From Palsa-504 sp963834685 (GTDB lineage: Bacteria > Actinomycetota > Actinomycetes > Streptosporangiales > Streptosporangiaceae): DNA of 64,000 bases. Shown here piece by piece: positions 40,209 through 49,430 of this stretch (positions are counted from its first letter, which is position 1; every line of letters begins with the position of its first letter). The notes below the pieces were generated by a model. It was given only the letters and a program-made list of their open reading frames with translations. It ran no database searches and was not told where the DNA came from. A program made the position numbers and the translations under genes. Location of the stretch: positions 144,710-208,709 of the forward strand of contig CAWICW010000007.1 in NCBI GenBank assembly GCA_963834685.1, written 5' to 3'.

Positions 40209-42569
40209 ATGAAGTCATTCGACTCGGAAGTCGCCGACAAGCCAGCTATGAGCTCGTTCGAGTCGGAAATCGGCGAGACCGCCAGATGGTCTGCCAGTCC
40301 TCGATTCGAGGGCATCACGCGCTTGTATTCTGCGCGTCAGGTGGTGGAGCAACGGGGCACCATCCCCACCGACTACACCGTGGCGAGAATGGCGGCCGAG
40401 CAGTTCTGCGATCGGCTCCGGCAGCTCTTCGCCGAGCGCAGGCAGATCACCACCTTCGGTCCCTATTCACCCGGTCAGGCGGTGGCCCTGAAGCGGATGG
40501 GCATCGAGGGCATCTACCTGGGCGGCTGGGCCACGTCGGCCAGGGGATCGGTGACGGAGGACCCGGGACCCGACCTGGCCAGCTATCCGCTCTCCCAGGT
40601 GCCCGACGAGGCAGCGCCGATCGTGCGCGCCCTGCTCACGGCGGACCGGAACCAGCGCTTCGCCCGCTCGCGCCTGAGCGAGGCGCAGCGTGCTGCCTCC
40701 CCCGAGGTCGATTATCGGCCATTCATCATCGCCGACGCCGACACCGGACACGGCGGCGACGCGCACGTCCGGAATCTGATCCGTCGTTTCGTCGAGGTCG
40801 GGGTCCCGGGCTACCACATCGAGGACCAGAAGCCCGGCGCCAAGAAGTGCGGGCACCAGGGAGGAAAGGTGCTCGTCGGCGTGGACGAGCAGATCAAGCG
40901 GCTGAGCGCCGCGCGCTTCCAGCTCGACGTCATGAAGGTGCCCGGTGTCATCGTGGCCCGAACCGACGCCGAAGCGGCCACGTTCCTGGAGGGGCGCGGG
41001 GACGAGCGCGATCATCCGTTCATCCTGGGCGCCACCAACGTTGAGCTGCCGACCTACAAGGTCGGCTACCTCGCCATCTTGAGGAAGCTCCGCGAGCTGG
41101 GCGTCGACGACGCGCGCGGTCACCTGCTGTTCAAGATCTCCGCCGCGGAGTATGACGAGGCCAGCGCCTGGCTCGCGCGGACGGGCGTGATGCGCGTGCT
41201 CGAAGAGAGCGCGAAGGCGTTCCAGCAGGCCGACGGGTCATCGGTCGAGGCACTGCTGGAAAGGGTCGAGACGCGGTACCTGGAGGTGTGGCAGTCCGAG
41301 GCCAACCTGAAGAGCTATCCCGAGGCGGTCGCGGACGTGATCGAGTTCCGCGCCAGCGAGGGTGAGCGCTTCGACATGAGCGCCGGCGAGTGGCTGGCCT
41401 TCGCGAACCAGACGTCGTTCCACGCCGCCCGGGCCAGGGCCAAATCGATGGGCATCGACATCATCTGGGATTGCGAGGTCTCCAAGACCACCGAGGGCTA
41501 CTACCAGGTACAGGGCGGAATCGAGTACGCGGTCGCCAGGTCGCTGGCTGTGGCCCCGTTCGCCGACATCTTGTGGATGGAGACCAAGACTGCGAACCTG
41601 GCGGACGCCCGGCGCTTCGCCGAGGCCATCCACGCTGAGCTTCCCACCAAGATGCTGGCGTACAACCTGTCACCATCGTTCAACTGGGACACCACCGGGA
41701 TGAGCGACGAGGAAATGAGGCGATTCCCGCAGGAGCTCGGCAAGCTGGGGTTCGTCTTCAACTTCATCACCTACGGCGGACATCAGATCGACGGCCTGGC
41801 GGCGGAGGAGTTCGCCACCGCGCTCAAGCAGGACGGCATGCTCTCCCTGGCCCGGCTGCAGCGAAAGTTCCGCCTGGTCGAATCGCCCTACCAGACGCCC
41901 CAGACGCTCGTGGGCGGGCCGCGGTTGGATGCGGCGCTCATGGCTTCTTCGGGCGGCACGGCGGCCACCAAAGCGATGGGCAAGGGCTCGACGCAGCACC
42001 AGCACCTGGTCCAGACCGAGGTGCCGAACAAGCTGCTCGAGGAATGGCTCGCGATGTGGACGAAGCACCACCAGGTCCCGGGCTCGCTGCGTGTCGGACT
42101 GCGGCCGCACACGGCGGGCTCGGAGTTGCTGGAGCTCACCCTGTCCAAGACAAGCGGGGAAAAGGTCGCCAACATCATCTTCGACGTGATCGTGGATCGC
42201 CGGGGGCACAACATGCTCTCGGTTCGGGACCAGAACACCTTCGACATCGCCCTGCGCAAGAAGCGCCTGATGACGCTGAACCACCTGTTCCTGGTCCACC
42301 GGTACAAGATCTGGTCGGTCCACTACGTCAGCCCGACCGACGACAATCGTTACCAGGCCCAGAAGATGAGGACGCACGGCCTCTTCAGCGACGTCCACGA
42401 CGAGGTCGGCGACGTCATCGTCGCGGATGTGAGCGCGGAGGGCGTCAGGGCCCTGCTCGCCCCGGACCGGGACCGCTTGAACGCCTTGATCCAGCGGAAG
42501 TATCCGTATGAGCCGGTCAACGTCGCAGCGCAAATCCCGCAAAGGACTGGCCGGGGCGAGAGGATTTGA
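40209..42569 (+). CDS. aceA: Isocitrate lyase, long Icl2-type
   Basis: 786 residues from ATG 40209 with CAGGAG upstream. It splits isocitrate into succinate and glyoxylate in the glyoxylate shunt. Motifs: ITTFGPYSPGQAVALKRMG, FIIADADTGHGGDAHVRNL, catalytic KKCGHQGGKVLV (Cys near 214), FADILWMETKTANL, LAYNLSPSFNWD, and the Icl2-specific C-terminal domain (KAMGKGSTQHQHLVQTEVP, VRDQNTFDIALRKKRLMTL). Length fits mycobacterial Icl2 (about 766). The N-terminus holds a doubled segment (KSFDSEVADKP, SSFESEIGET). In-frame sequence continues upstream to about 39960. No malate synthase is adjacent. Confidence 0.93.
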   Translation: MKSFDSEVADKPAMSSFESEIGETARWSASPRFEGITRLYSARQVVEQRGTIPTDYTVARMAAEQFCDRLRQLFAERRQITTFGPYSPGQAVALKRMGIEGIYLGGWATSARGSVTEDPGPDLASYPLSQVPDEAAPIVRALLTADRNQRFARSRLSEAQRAASPEVDYRPFIIADADTGHGGDAHVRNLIRRFVEVGVPGYHIEDQKPGAKKCGHQGGKVLVGVDEQIKRLSAARFQLDVMKVPGVIVARTDAEAATFLEGRGDERDHPFILGATNVELPTYKVGYLAILRKLRELGVDDARGHLLFKISAAEYDEASAWLARTGVMRVLEESAKAFQQADGSSVEALLERVETRYLEVWQSEANLKSYPEAVADVIEFRASEGERFDMSAGEWLAFANQTSFHAARARAKSMGIDIIWDCEVSKTTEGYYQVQGGIEYAVARSLAVAPFADILWMETKTANLADARRFAEAIHAELPTKMLAYNLSPSFNWDTTGMSDEEMRRFPQELGKLGFVFNFITYGGHQIDGLAAEEFATALKQDGMLSLARLQRKFRLVESPYQTPQTLVGGPRLDAALMASSGGTAATKAMGKGSTQHQHLVQTEVPNKLLEEWLAMWTKHHQVPGSLRVGLRPHTAGSELLELTLSKTSGEKVANIIFDVIVDRRGHNMLSVRDQNTFDIALRKKRLMTLNHLFLVHRYKIWSVHYVSPTDDNRYQAQKMRTHGLFSDVHDEVGDVIVADVSAEGVRALLAPDRDRLNALIQRKYPYEPVNVAAQIPQRTGRGERI

Positions 42570-42599
42570 TTTGAACCCGCGACCTTTGGGTTATGAGAC
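42568..42599 (-). tRNA. tRNA-Met (CAT) 3' fragment, candidate attachment-site scar
   Basis: On the minus strand 32 bases read GTCTCATAACCCAAAGGTCG then CGGGTTCAAATC: anticodon loop CTCATAA, 3' anticodon stem, variable loop and T-arm up to TTCAAATC. The 5' half, the rest of the T stem and the acceptor are absent, so it is not a functional tRNA. It overlaps the stop of isocitrate lyase. Such 3' fragments are left by integrases that recombine in tRNA genes. Confidence 0.75.
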
Positions 42600-43229
42600 A
42601 TACGACAACCGTCTCCGGCGTCTCGCAGAGTCTCTGGTTACCCTGCCAGCCTCGGCAGACGCGCGGAAGAACGTCCCTCGCGGCCCGCTGCGTCCCCGTT
42701 TACAGATTCGGCCTGCTGGCCTGCGCCGATCCTCACCCGCCGCACTCCTGCGCCGGCTGATCATCCCGTTCGCCGTTAACGCCTCACCCCGGAAGCACCC
42801 GCCGCTGCCAGCGAGATGATCAACGTCCCCACCCCCAGGCCGGCTACGGCCAATCGTGGTAGGGACCATGCTGGCATCACCGGCCGGGCGTGGCCATCGA
42901 GAGCCCCGCGACGCGGACGTCGCGTTCGCCGAACACGCAGCCGAACTCCCCGCCGCGCGACCGCTCGGGCACGAGGCCGGTCAAGCTCAGCGGAGCCGCC
43001 CATCACAGGTTTTGTTCCGACGACGCCCTCGATCGGCGCCTGGCCACCGCTTGCCACGCAAAGTGACCATTCGCCGGACGGTAACGCCGTCATTAGAACA
43101 GATCGAATCTGGCGCAGATCCAGCGTGCGGCTCCTGGAATCTGACTTGGCGCAGAAAGACCAGCTCTGCGCTCGCACCGCCAGCAGCCGGGGCGGTCCGC
43201 GTCCGCCCCGCCGGTGAACTCGGCGCATT
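42600..43229. other. No well-supported gene; possible 33-residue hydrophobic peptide
   Basis: Mostly non-coding. A minus-strand frame 42776-42877 encodes PAWSLPRLAVAGLGVGTLII followed by SLAAAGASGVRR, a plausible one-helix micropeptide but without a ribosome site. Nothing else is credible. Confidence 0.3.
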
Positions 43230-43511
43230 CTACGACCGGAGGTAGAACTCGTCTGCGTCGTACGTGGTCATCTCCATCATGCCGGGCGCTAGGCCGAACT
43301 CCTGGAACGCCGGGAACAGCTGCTCAGCCGCGTACCGGTCCGCGTGCGCCTCCGACTCCCACACAGTCACCACGTGCAGGCCGCTGGCGTCCGTGCCGGC
43401 CGCCCAGCTGATCAGGCCGTCGATGTCCTGGGGCGGGTTGGTCTTGGCGTTGACCTTATTGAAGTCGTCGATCGTGTAGCCGGGGGCGGCGGTGATATGG
43501 ACGTAGGTCAT
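43230..43511 (-). CDS. Antibiotic-biosynthesis-monooxygenase-like small protein
   Basis: 93 residues from ATG 43511 with AGGCAGGAC upstream. Dimeric alpha/beta-barrel pattern: YVHITAAPGYTIDDFNKVNA, GLISWAAGTDASGLHVVTVW, ESEAHADRYAAEQLFPAFQE. ABM-fold proteins degrade haem, oxidise quinones or are structural; no diagnostic residues are seen. It is adjacent to, and co-directional with, an AAA/LuxR regulator gene upstream, 94 bp away. Confidence 0.82.
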   Translation of the reverse strand: MTYVHITAAPGYTIDDFNKVNAKTNPPQDIDGLISWAAGTDASGLHVVTVWESEAHADRYAAEQLFPAFQEFGLAPGMMEMTTYDADEFYLRS

Positions 43512-43605
43512 GGTGTCCTGCCTTTCGGGTACGTGTTACCGGACAGGACGGACGTTACGGGGCGGCCGCGGCTGCGCCATCGGCCGAAATACTCAGGCCC
43601 GGTAC

Positions 43606-46518
43606 TCATTCCGCCGGCGGCGCAGGCTGCGCGCTCGACCAGACGGCGATCTGGCTGCGGTTGGCGAAACCGAGCTTGGTCAGGATGTGCTGGACGTGGT
43701 TCTGCGCGGTGCGCTCGGAGATATACAGGCCCGCAGCGATCTGCCGGTTGGTCAGGCCCTGCCCGACCAGCCGGGCGACCTCCTGTTCGCGCGGGCTGAG
43801 CGGTGGCGGCCCGGCCGCCGGCAGGCGAGTGCGCAGCCCCTCGATCCGCTGCGAGAACGGCGCCATGCCCAGGCGCTGCGCGTCCGCCGCCGCCGCGGCC
43901 AGCAGGGTGCGAACCCGGTCGGTGTCGGCCCGGGTGCCGCGCCGGGCCAGGGCCGCGGCCAGCTCGACCTGCGCCTCCACCGCGAAGCCGGGCGCGCCGA
44001 TCTGCTCGCAGATCCCGGCGGCCCTCTCCAGGTCGTCGATGGCCGCATCGAGTGCGTCGAGCGCCGCAGCGGCCTTGCCCAGGTGCAACTCCACCGGCCC
44101 GAGATACGAACCGGCGCCCGCGCCGCTGGCGATGTGCCGGCCACGCAGCGGCTCGAACTCCCCGGCTAGGTAGGCGATGTCGTCGGTGCGTCCCAGGCCG
44201 ATCGCCATCGCCAGGCCCTGCGCCCAGGCGATCAGCCGGAGCGAGGGAATCGGGTGCCTGGAGCGGACCGGGCGGGCCACCTCGTACATCCTGGCCGCCT
44301 GGTCGCGGTCCCCCCGCTCCAGCCACATCAGGGCCAGGTTGACGACGGGGAGCATGCTCGCCACCGGGGCGTCCGCATCCGATCCCCCGGGCAGGAAATG
44401 CGGCGGAATCTCGGCCAGGAACGTCGTCACGCCGGACGCCCCGAAGCCGAGGTGCATGGCAATCGGGCACATGACCGCCCCATAGCCGCCGAACGCCGCC
44501 GGGTGACCCATGTCGGTCATGACCTGGAACGCCTCACCGGCCAGCCGCATCGCATCGGCGTACCGGCCGGTAGCATACGCGTGTGTCGCCGAGTACTGGA
44601 GCAGGTGCCACCGGGCCACCGGCACCTGCATCCGGCCGACGCAGACCGCGAGGTCAGCCAGTTCCCGGGCAATGGCCGGCAGCTGCCCGGCCTCAAACCT
44701 CGTGTCGATCCGCCATAGCCGGCCCCACATCTCTGTCCAGGCGCTGCCAGTCTTGCGGGCCGCATCGAGCATGCGCGCCGCGATGACGGCGCGTTCGGCG
44801 CTTCCGTCCGGGCCACTGCGGGCCAGCTGACGGGAGCGCAGCGCGTCCACCAGGACATCCGGATCGCCGGTTAGCTCAGTGGTATCCACGGCCGCCCGGC
44901 TCACCTCGTCCGCGCGCCGGTACTCTCCCCGGTACACCAGAACCTGGGCAAGCCGGGCCATGACCCGAGCCCGGAGCGGACCGTCAAGCTCTGGCCCGGC
45001 CAGCGCCTGCTCGCAGATGCGGCCGATCTCGCTGTCCCATCCGGTGTCGCCGAGCGGGTCCATTTCCAGGCAGGCCCGGGCCAGCAGGACATGGTCGCCG
45101 CGTCGCTCCGCGCGCCGGGCCAGCCCGGTCAAGGTGCCGTGCCAGCCGGGCAGGTCGCCGCCACGGTACAGCGCGGCGGCCAGCGCCAGCTCGAGCTGGC
45201 CGCGTTCGGCCTCGGAGATCTCGCCTGCTCCGACCGACAGCGCCTGCCGGTACAGCCGAGCGGCCTCCTCGAACGCCAGGTCCTCCGCGGCCACCTCCCC
45301 CGCCGCCTGACAGGCCCGCACCGCGGCCAGGCGGTCACCGGGCAGCGAGCCCGCCACCCGGTGGTACGCAAGCTCAGCCAGGTGCGATCGCAGCTGGCCC
45401 TGGTAGAGGTGCTCGATCGCGTCCGCCGCTGCGACGTGCCAGCGCCGCTGGTCCGCGGCGGACAGCCGGGCCACCACCGCCGAACGGACCAGCACGTGCG
45501 AGAACCGGTAGTCACCGGGACGATCCCCGGACACCAGGAAGCCCGCCGCCTGGCACTCCTCAACCGGGTCGAGCAGCGCGAGCACCGCCACCCCGAGCAT
45601 CTGCGCGACCACGCCGACCGAGAAGCTGGTGCCGGCCACCGCCGCGGCCCGTAGCACGTCGCGGCTGGTCGCCCTGAGCTGCGTGATCCGGTAAGAGGTG
45701 ACGTCAAGCACCGTGCCGGGCACCGTGCCGGGCGCGGCCCCGGGCTGCTCCGCGCGCATCCGGGCCAGCTCGCGGACCAGGAACGGGTTGCCGCCCGTTT
45801 CGGCGTGTACCGCCCGTGCCTGCTCCGGCGAGGCAGCCAGGCCGGCCGAAGCCAGCAGCGCGGCCACCGCGACCGGAGGCAGCCCGCGGAGCACCGCCCG
45901 TTCGGTGTTCGCGTCGGCCGCCAGCATCCGGATCAGCTCGCCGCCCCGGTCGCCGGGCGGGGCCGGGTCGCGGCAGGTGGCCACGATCAGCATCCGGACG
46001 CCGCGCAGCTGGCGCACCAGGTGCGCCAGCAGCAGCAGCGACGGCTCGCCAGCCCACTGGATGTCGTCCAGGACCAGCAACAGGCCGTCCGGTTCCGCGG
46101 CCTGGGCCAGCCGCTCGCGTACCGAGCTGAACAGCGCGAAACGCTGCCCGCGGTCGAGCTCCGAGCCGCTGCCCAGATCGTGCCCCGCCGTCTCGCCGAA
46201 CGCCAGCGACCACAGGCCGGACCCAGGCTCATCGCTACGCCGACCCCGCAGGTCCTGCAAGGCCAGCCGCCACAGCCCGTACGGCGGTGCGACGTCCCGG
46301 TCGCTGGAGCGAGCCCAGGCGACCGCCGTTCCCCGCGCCGCCGCCACCGCGGCAGTCTCCTCGGCCAGCCGGGTCTTGCCGATCCCCGCCTCGCCCGTGC
46401 ACAGCAGCAGGCGCCCCCGACCCGCCCGCGCCTCCTCCAGCAGGCCGGTCACCCGGGTCAGCTCACGGTCGCGGCCGACAAACGCAACGGCCGCCGTCCC
46501 CTCCTCCGGAGCAGCCAC
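43606..46518 (-). CDS. Large AAA-type LuxR-family transcriptional regulator (LAL/STAND)
   Basis: 970 residues from GTG 46518; the ribosome site is weak. N-terminal STAND ATPase: FVGRDRELTRVTGLL, Walker A GEAGIGKT (42-49), Walker B LLLVLDDIQWAGEPS, and sensor-type VATCRDP. The middle is TPR-like helical repeats (LARACLEMDPLGDTGWD, YATGRYADAMRLAGEAFQV). The C-terminal LuxR helix-turn-helix is LSPREQEVARLVGQGLTNRQ, IAAGLYISERTAQNHVQHIL, TKLGFANRSQIAVW. These proteins activate secondary-metabolism or stress genes on binding ATP and a ligand. The downstream ABM gene is a possible target. Confidence 0.92.
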   Translation of the reverse strand: MAAPEEGTAAVAFVGRDRELTRVTGLLEEARAGRGRLLLCTGEAGIGKTRLAEETAAVAAARGTAVAWARSSDRDVAPPYGLWRLALQDLRGRRSDEPGSGLWSLAFGETAGHDLGSGSELDRGQRFALFSSVRERLAQAAEPDGLLLVLDDIQWAGEPSLLLLAHLVRQLRGVRMLIVATCRDPAPPGDRGGELIRMLAADANTERAVLRGLPPVAVAALLASAGLAASPEQARAVHAETGGNPFLVRELARMRAEQPGAAPGTVPGTVLDVTSYRITQLRATSRDVLRAAAVAGTSFSVGVVAQMLGVAVLALLDPVEECQAAGFLVSGDRPGDYRFSHVLVRSAVVARLSAADQRRWHVAAADAIEHLYQGQLRSHLAELAYHRVAGSLPGDRLAAVRACQAAGEVAAEDLAFEEAARLYRQALSVGAGEISEAERGQLELALAAALYRGGDLPGWHGTLTGLARRAERRGDHVLLARACLEMDPLGDTGWDSEIGRICEQALAGPELDGPLRARVMARLAQVLVYRGEYRRADEVSRAAVDTTELTGDPDVLVDALRSRQLARSGPDGSAERAVIAARMLDAARKTGSAWTEMWGRLWRIDTRFEAGQLPAIARELADLAVCVGRMQVPVARWHLLQYSATHAYATGRYADAMRLAGEAFQVMTDMGHPAAFGGYGAVMCPIAMHLGFGASGVTTFLAEIPPHFLPGGSDADAPVASMLPVVNLALMWLERGDRDQAARMYEVARPVRSRHPIPSLRLIAWAQGLAMAIGLGRTDDIAYLAGEFEPLRGRHIASGAGAGSYLGPVELHLGKAAAALDALDAAIDDLERAAGICEQIGAPGFAVEAQVELAAALARRGTRADTDRVRTLLAAAAADAQRLGMAPFSQRIEGLRTRLPAAGPPPLSPREQEVARLVGQGLTNRQIAAGLYISERTAQNHVQHILTKLGFANRSQIAVWSSAQPAPPAE

Positions 46519-47223
46519 AACGACAGCGTAAACCTCCAGCCGACCGGAGACGGGCTGCCGGACCCGGGATCAGGCATCGGCTGCGTCCAGCTGCAGGATT
46601 TGCCCGGGGACACGAAGCCGTCCCCGGGCGAGACGCCGTGCACGTCCCGGACACGGTCGCTGACTAGCGGCCGAACGGCTTGCCGCAGGTGCCGATAACC
46701 TTGAGCGCCGCGCCGAGATCGTCAACCCCCATGTAGACGGCAGCGAGGCCGCCCACATCGGCATCCCAAGGACGACCAGCGACGGGCGCACTTGGCCGCG
46801 CAGATCAGCGGTTCAGCACGCGCCCTCAGCGCAAGATGATCAAGTCGTTCGGCGACCAGATAACGGCGGCAGTGTGCGCGTTGCTCAGATACGAGGGCTG
46901 ATTACCCAGCGCGACGAGGACCCGTCACACATCAAGAAGCCTGCCGATCAGGCGCCCGCCCGGAGTTCGGGCCTGGGGTTACAAGCTCGCCCCGAACATC
47001 ACGGTCTGCGCTGATGGGCTGCCGACGCCTCCCAGGCGCCGCCCTCGATCGACGGCGATGTGGTGTTACGATCGAGCCCCTGTTCCGGCGCTGATCGTGC
47101 GCCGCGACCTGGCCTTTACCCGACAGCGTCCGGGACGGCGATGAATTTCCGACGGACCGGGCGTCTGCGCTGGCAGACGATAAGGCGGGCGCCCGGGGGG
47201 CGTCTCCGACGAAGGAGCCATCC
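46519..47223. other. No supported gene; possible coding remnant
   Basis: A short minus frame ends at TAG 46664 with ADVGGLAAVYMGVDDLGAAL then KVIGTCGKPFGR, which reads like a protein tail, but a stop lies about 45 codons upstream and no start or ribosome site is seen. The remainder appears non-coding. Confidence 0.35.
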
Positions 47224-47655
47224 ATGGCACGAGTCAACACATACCTCAACTTCCAGGGCCAGACCGAGGAGGCGTTCGCCTTCTACGCCAAGACCTTCGG
47301 CACTGAGGTCACCATGCTCAGCCGCTACTCGGACATGCCCGCCGTCGGGCCCGGCCAGCTGCCCGCCGAGGAGCGGAACCTCGTGCTGCACGCTGAGCTC
47401 CCGATCATCAGCGGCCACCTGCTGATGGCGACGGACATGCTCCAGTCGATGGGTCAGGAGACCCGTATCGGCAATAACACCACCCTCTGCCTCGACGTAG
47501 ACAGCAGGGAAGAGGCCGACCGCCTGTACGGCGCCCTATCCGAGGACGGCTCGGAAGGATCTCCGATGGCCGACATGCCGTGGGGCGCCTACTGGGGCGT
47601 CACCCTCGACCGCTACGGCATCCGCTGGATGCTCAACTACACCCCGGCATCCTGA
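47224..47655 (+). CDS. PhnB-like VOC protein
   Basis: 143 residues from ATG 47224 with AAGGAG upstream. PhnB/3-demethylubiquinone-methyltransferase-like fold: VNTYLNFQGQTEEAFAFYAK, HAELPIISGHLLMATDMLQS, TTLCLDVDSREEADRLYGAL, and the closing WGAYWGVTLDRYGIRWMLNY. Members are widespread in soil actinomycetes; biochemical role is mostly unknown. Confidence 0.9.
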   Translation: MARVNTYLNFQGQTEEAFAFYAKTFGTEVTMLSRYSDMPAVGPGQLPAEERNLVLHAELPIISGHLLMATDMLQSMGQETRIGNNTTLCLDVDSREEADRLYGALSEDGSEGSPMADMPWGAYWGVTLDRYGIRWMLNYTPAS

Positions 47656-48592
47656 ACGGCCGTCAGCCACGACGTTTGCGTGAAAGCGCCCTCGCGACGC
47701 CTGCTCGAGGCAGAGCACGCCGGATATCCGTTCTGTGCGCCTCAGCGGATGGACGCCGAGATTCCTGCTGCCGTTCATATCGGCATCGGATACGCGAGCA
47801 GCCATGACTGCCGAGTCAACTGCGGTCTGCGATCAGCAGACCGCCGAGGGCGAAGGTCGCGGTCCCGGGGAGCACAGCGGCTGCGGCGCGGCTGAAAGGC
47901 GGCCGTTGCCCGCCAGAAAGCTGGCGGACGGCTATGCGCAGTTCGCGCAGACTTGCCGGGCCTCCGCAGCGGCATCGTAGATGCGTGCGGCCCCGGATCC
48001 CCGGATTCTCACCGGGTGGTCTGGGGCCTCACCTCACGTCCTCCGGTTCCCCTGCGGGCTTTCCTCCGGTCTCCCGTTTGCCCGCCGGGTTCTCCCCCTT
48101 CGCCCGCCTTCCTCTGGTTTCCCTTCGTCCGGCGTTCTCCGGTTCGTCCCCTTCGGCCGTTGCCCAGGTTCCGGTTCCCCTTCGGAGTCCCTCCAGGTTC
48201 CCTTCCCTCGAGCAAGCCCCACGATAGCGCTGCCGAGGGGCGGTTCCACAGGCGTTGGTCCCGGGCGGCAAGGGCCAAGGTCACCAGTCCTGCCGCCACC
48301 CACCCCTCGCCTGGATCTCGCCGTGATCCGTCCCGCACTACAGATGGGCAATGGCTGGGCACGATGCGATGTCGCTACAGAATCGCCTGTTACGAGCGGC
48401 CGCGAGCGAAGGACACCGCCGCACCCGAACCGACCAGATCCGCGGCTACGCGGCCGCAGCCCCGGGATCGGCCTATGTCACCGAGCGGGATCCTTCGCGT
48501 TCCTGGTGCGCCGGATCGCCGGAGCGGCGCTTGAAGGTTTGCGGGCTGAGCGAGTTCCGCGCGCACTTCTTCCCGGGCCTGCTCGTTGTCCT
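47656..48592. other. Non-coding stretch with strand-asymmetric polypyrimidine repeats
   Basis: No gene is supported up to the BFN domain. Between about 48030 and 48215 the plus strand is strongly C/T-rich, with degenerate repeats around TCCGGTTCC, TTCGTCC and GGTTCCCTTC. All frames there are low-complexity (Arg/Gly/Glu or Pro/Ser/Leu). It may be a decayed repeat or a structured region. Confidence 0.5.
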
Positions 48593-49153
48593 GTCATTAC
48601 AACGGTACGGATCGCACATGTCGAACCCTGGCCGGGCAGACGCGGCCTGCGCGGGCATGGCTTCCGGGTCTTCTTCTTCCTGGTCGTGCTGGCCGACGAC
48701 GTCGGCGGCCGGGCCCTCCCGGTGTGGCTGAACGGGCCGGAGGGCCACGGCCTGTTCCGCGGGGATGGCGGCCATCCCCATCCCGAGCCCGCCGAAGCAA
48801 TCACGGCGGAGCTGCTGCGCACTGCCGGCGTGGCCGTGACCGGCGTGCACATCGACGAGCTGGATGCCGCGCTTACCGCCGGGCCGCGGCATGGGCACGA
48901 CGGCCCCGCCCGGATCGAGTTCACCGCCGCAGGCACGGCCGGGCCACGGCAGATGACGGCCCGCATCGGATACGCGCTGGCGCTGGCCGCAGCCACCGAG
49001 GCGCCGATCCAGGTGGCCGGCCAGGTAATGGACCAGCTCGCGGTCCCCGCCCACGATGACCTGTTGGCCCAGTTCACCCGCGACGTGCCGCTGCCACGGC
49101 CCAAGCATCACCGCTTCGCCCGCATGTTCCGAGGCCACCGGCGGACAGCCTGA
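48593..49153 (+). CDS. BFN (DUF151, bifunctional nuclease)-domain protein; start not identifiable
   Basis: About 187 codons of coding-like frame ending at TGA 49151-49153. Features: TTVRIAHVEPWPGRRGLRG, FFFLVVLADDVGGRALPVWL, EAITAELLRTAGVAVTGVHI, ARIGYALALAAATEAPIQVA. This fits the DUF151 fold seen in actinobacterial BFN-like proteins. No ATG, GTG or TTG with a ribosome site exists near the start of similarity, so the 5' end may be lost in the low-complexity stretch upstream. Given coordinates mark the supported part. Confidence 0.6.
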   Translation, partial: VITTVRIAHVEPWPGRRGLRGHGFRVFFFLVVLADDVGGRALPVWLNGPEGHGLFRGDGGHPHPEPAEAITAELLRTAGVAVTGVHIDELDAALTAGPRHGHDGPARIEFTAAGTAGPRQMTARIGYALALAAATEAPIQVAGQVMDQLAVPAHDDLLAQFTRDVPLPRPKHHRFARMFRGHRRTA

Positions 49154-49158
49154 GCAGA

Positions 49159-49192
49159 CCAGGCATGCCGAGCGCCGTCCCGGGGTGCCTGG
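49159..49192 (+). terminator. Hairpin after BFN gene
   Basis: CCAGGCA (49159-49165) pairs with TGCCTGG (49186-49192) around a 20-base loop, eight bases after the stop codon. The stem is modest, so confidence is low. Confidence 0.35.
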
Positions 49193-49430
49193 TGAGCCGG
49201 ATCGACCACACACGTGACAACAAACAGAAATACCTGTTCGGCACGCCAATGATGACGCGCCAGCAGACCAGCAGTTCCGTACATATCGGCGGATCTCGCG
49301 TGACGGCCGTGAACCTAGCCTTAGTCGCCGAGCGCGGCCTTCGATAGACGACAGCGGCAAGAGACCGCAGGACTGTCGCGGCGGGCCGCGACGAATACCC
49401 GGTGCGCGTGAGCCTGGGAGGGCGTGATGA

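Noticed and set aside
42568..42599. Functional tRNA-Met gene
   Set aside because: Only the 3' half from anticodon loop to T-loop is present; no acceptor stem or D-arm can be built.
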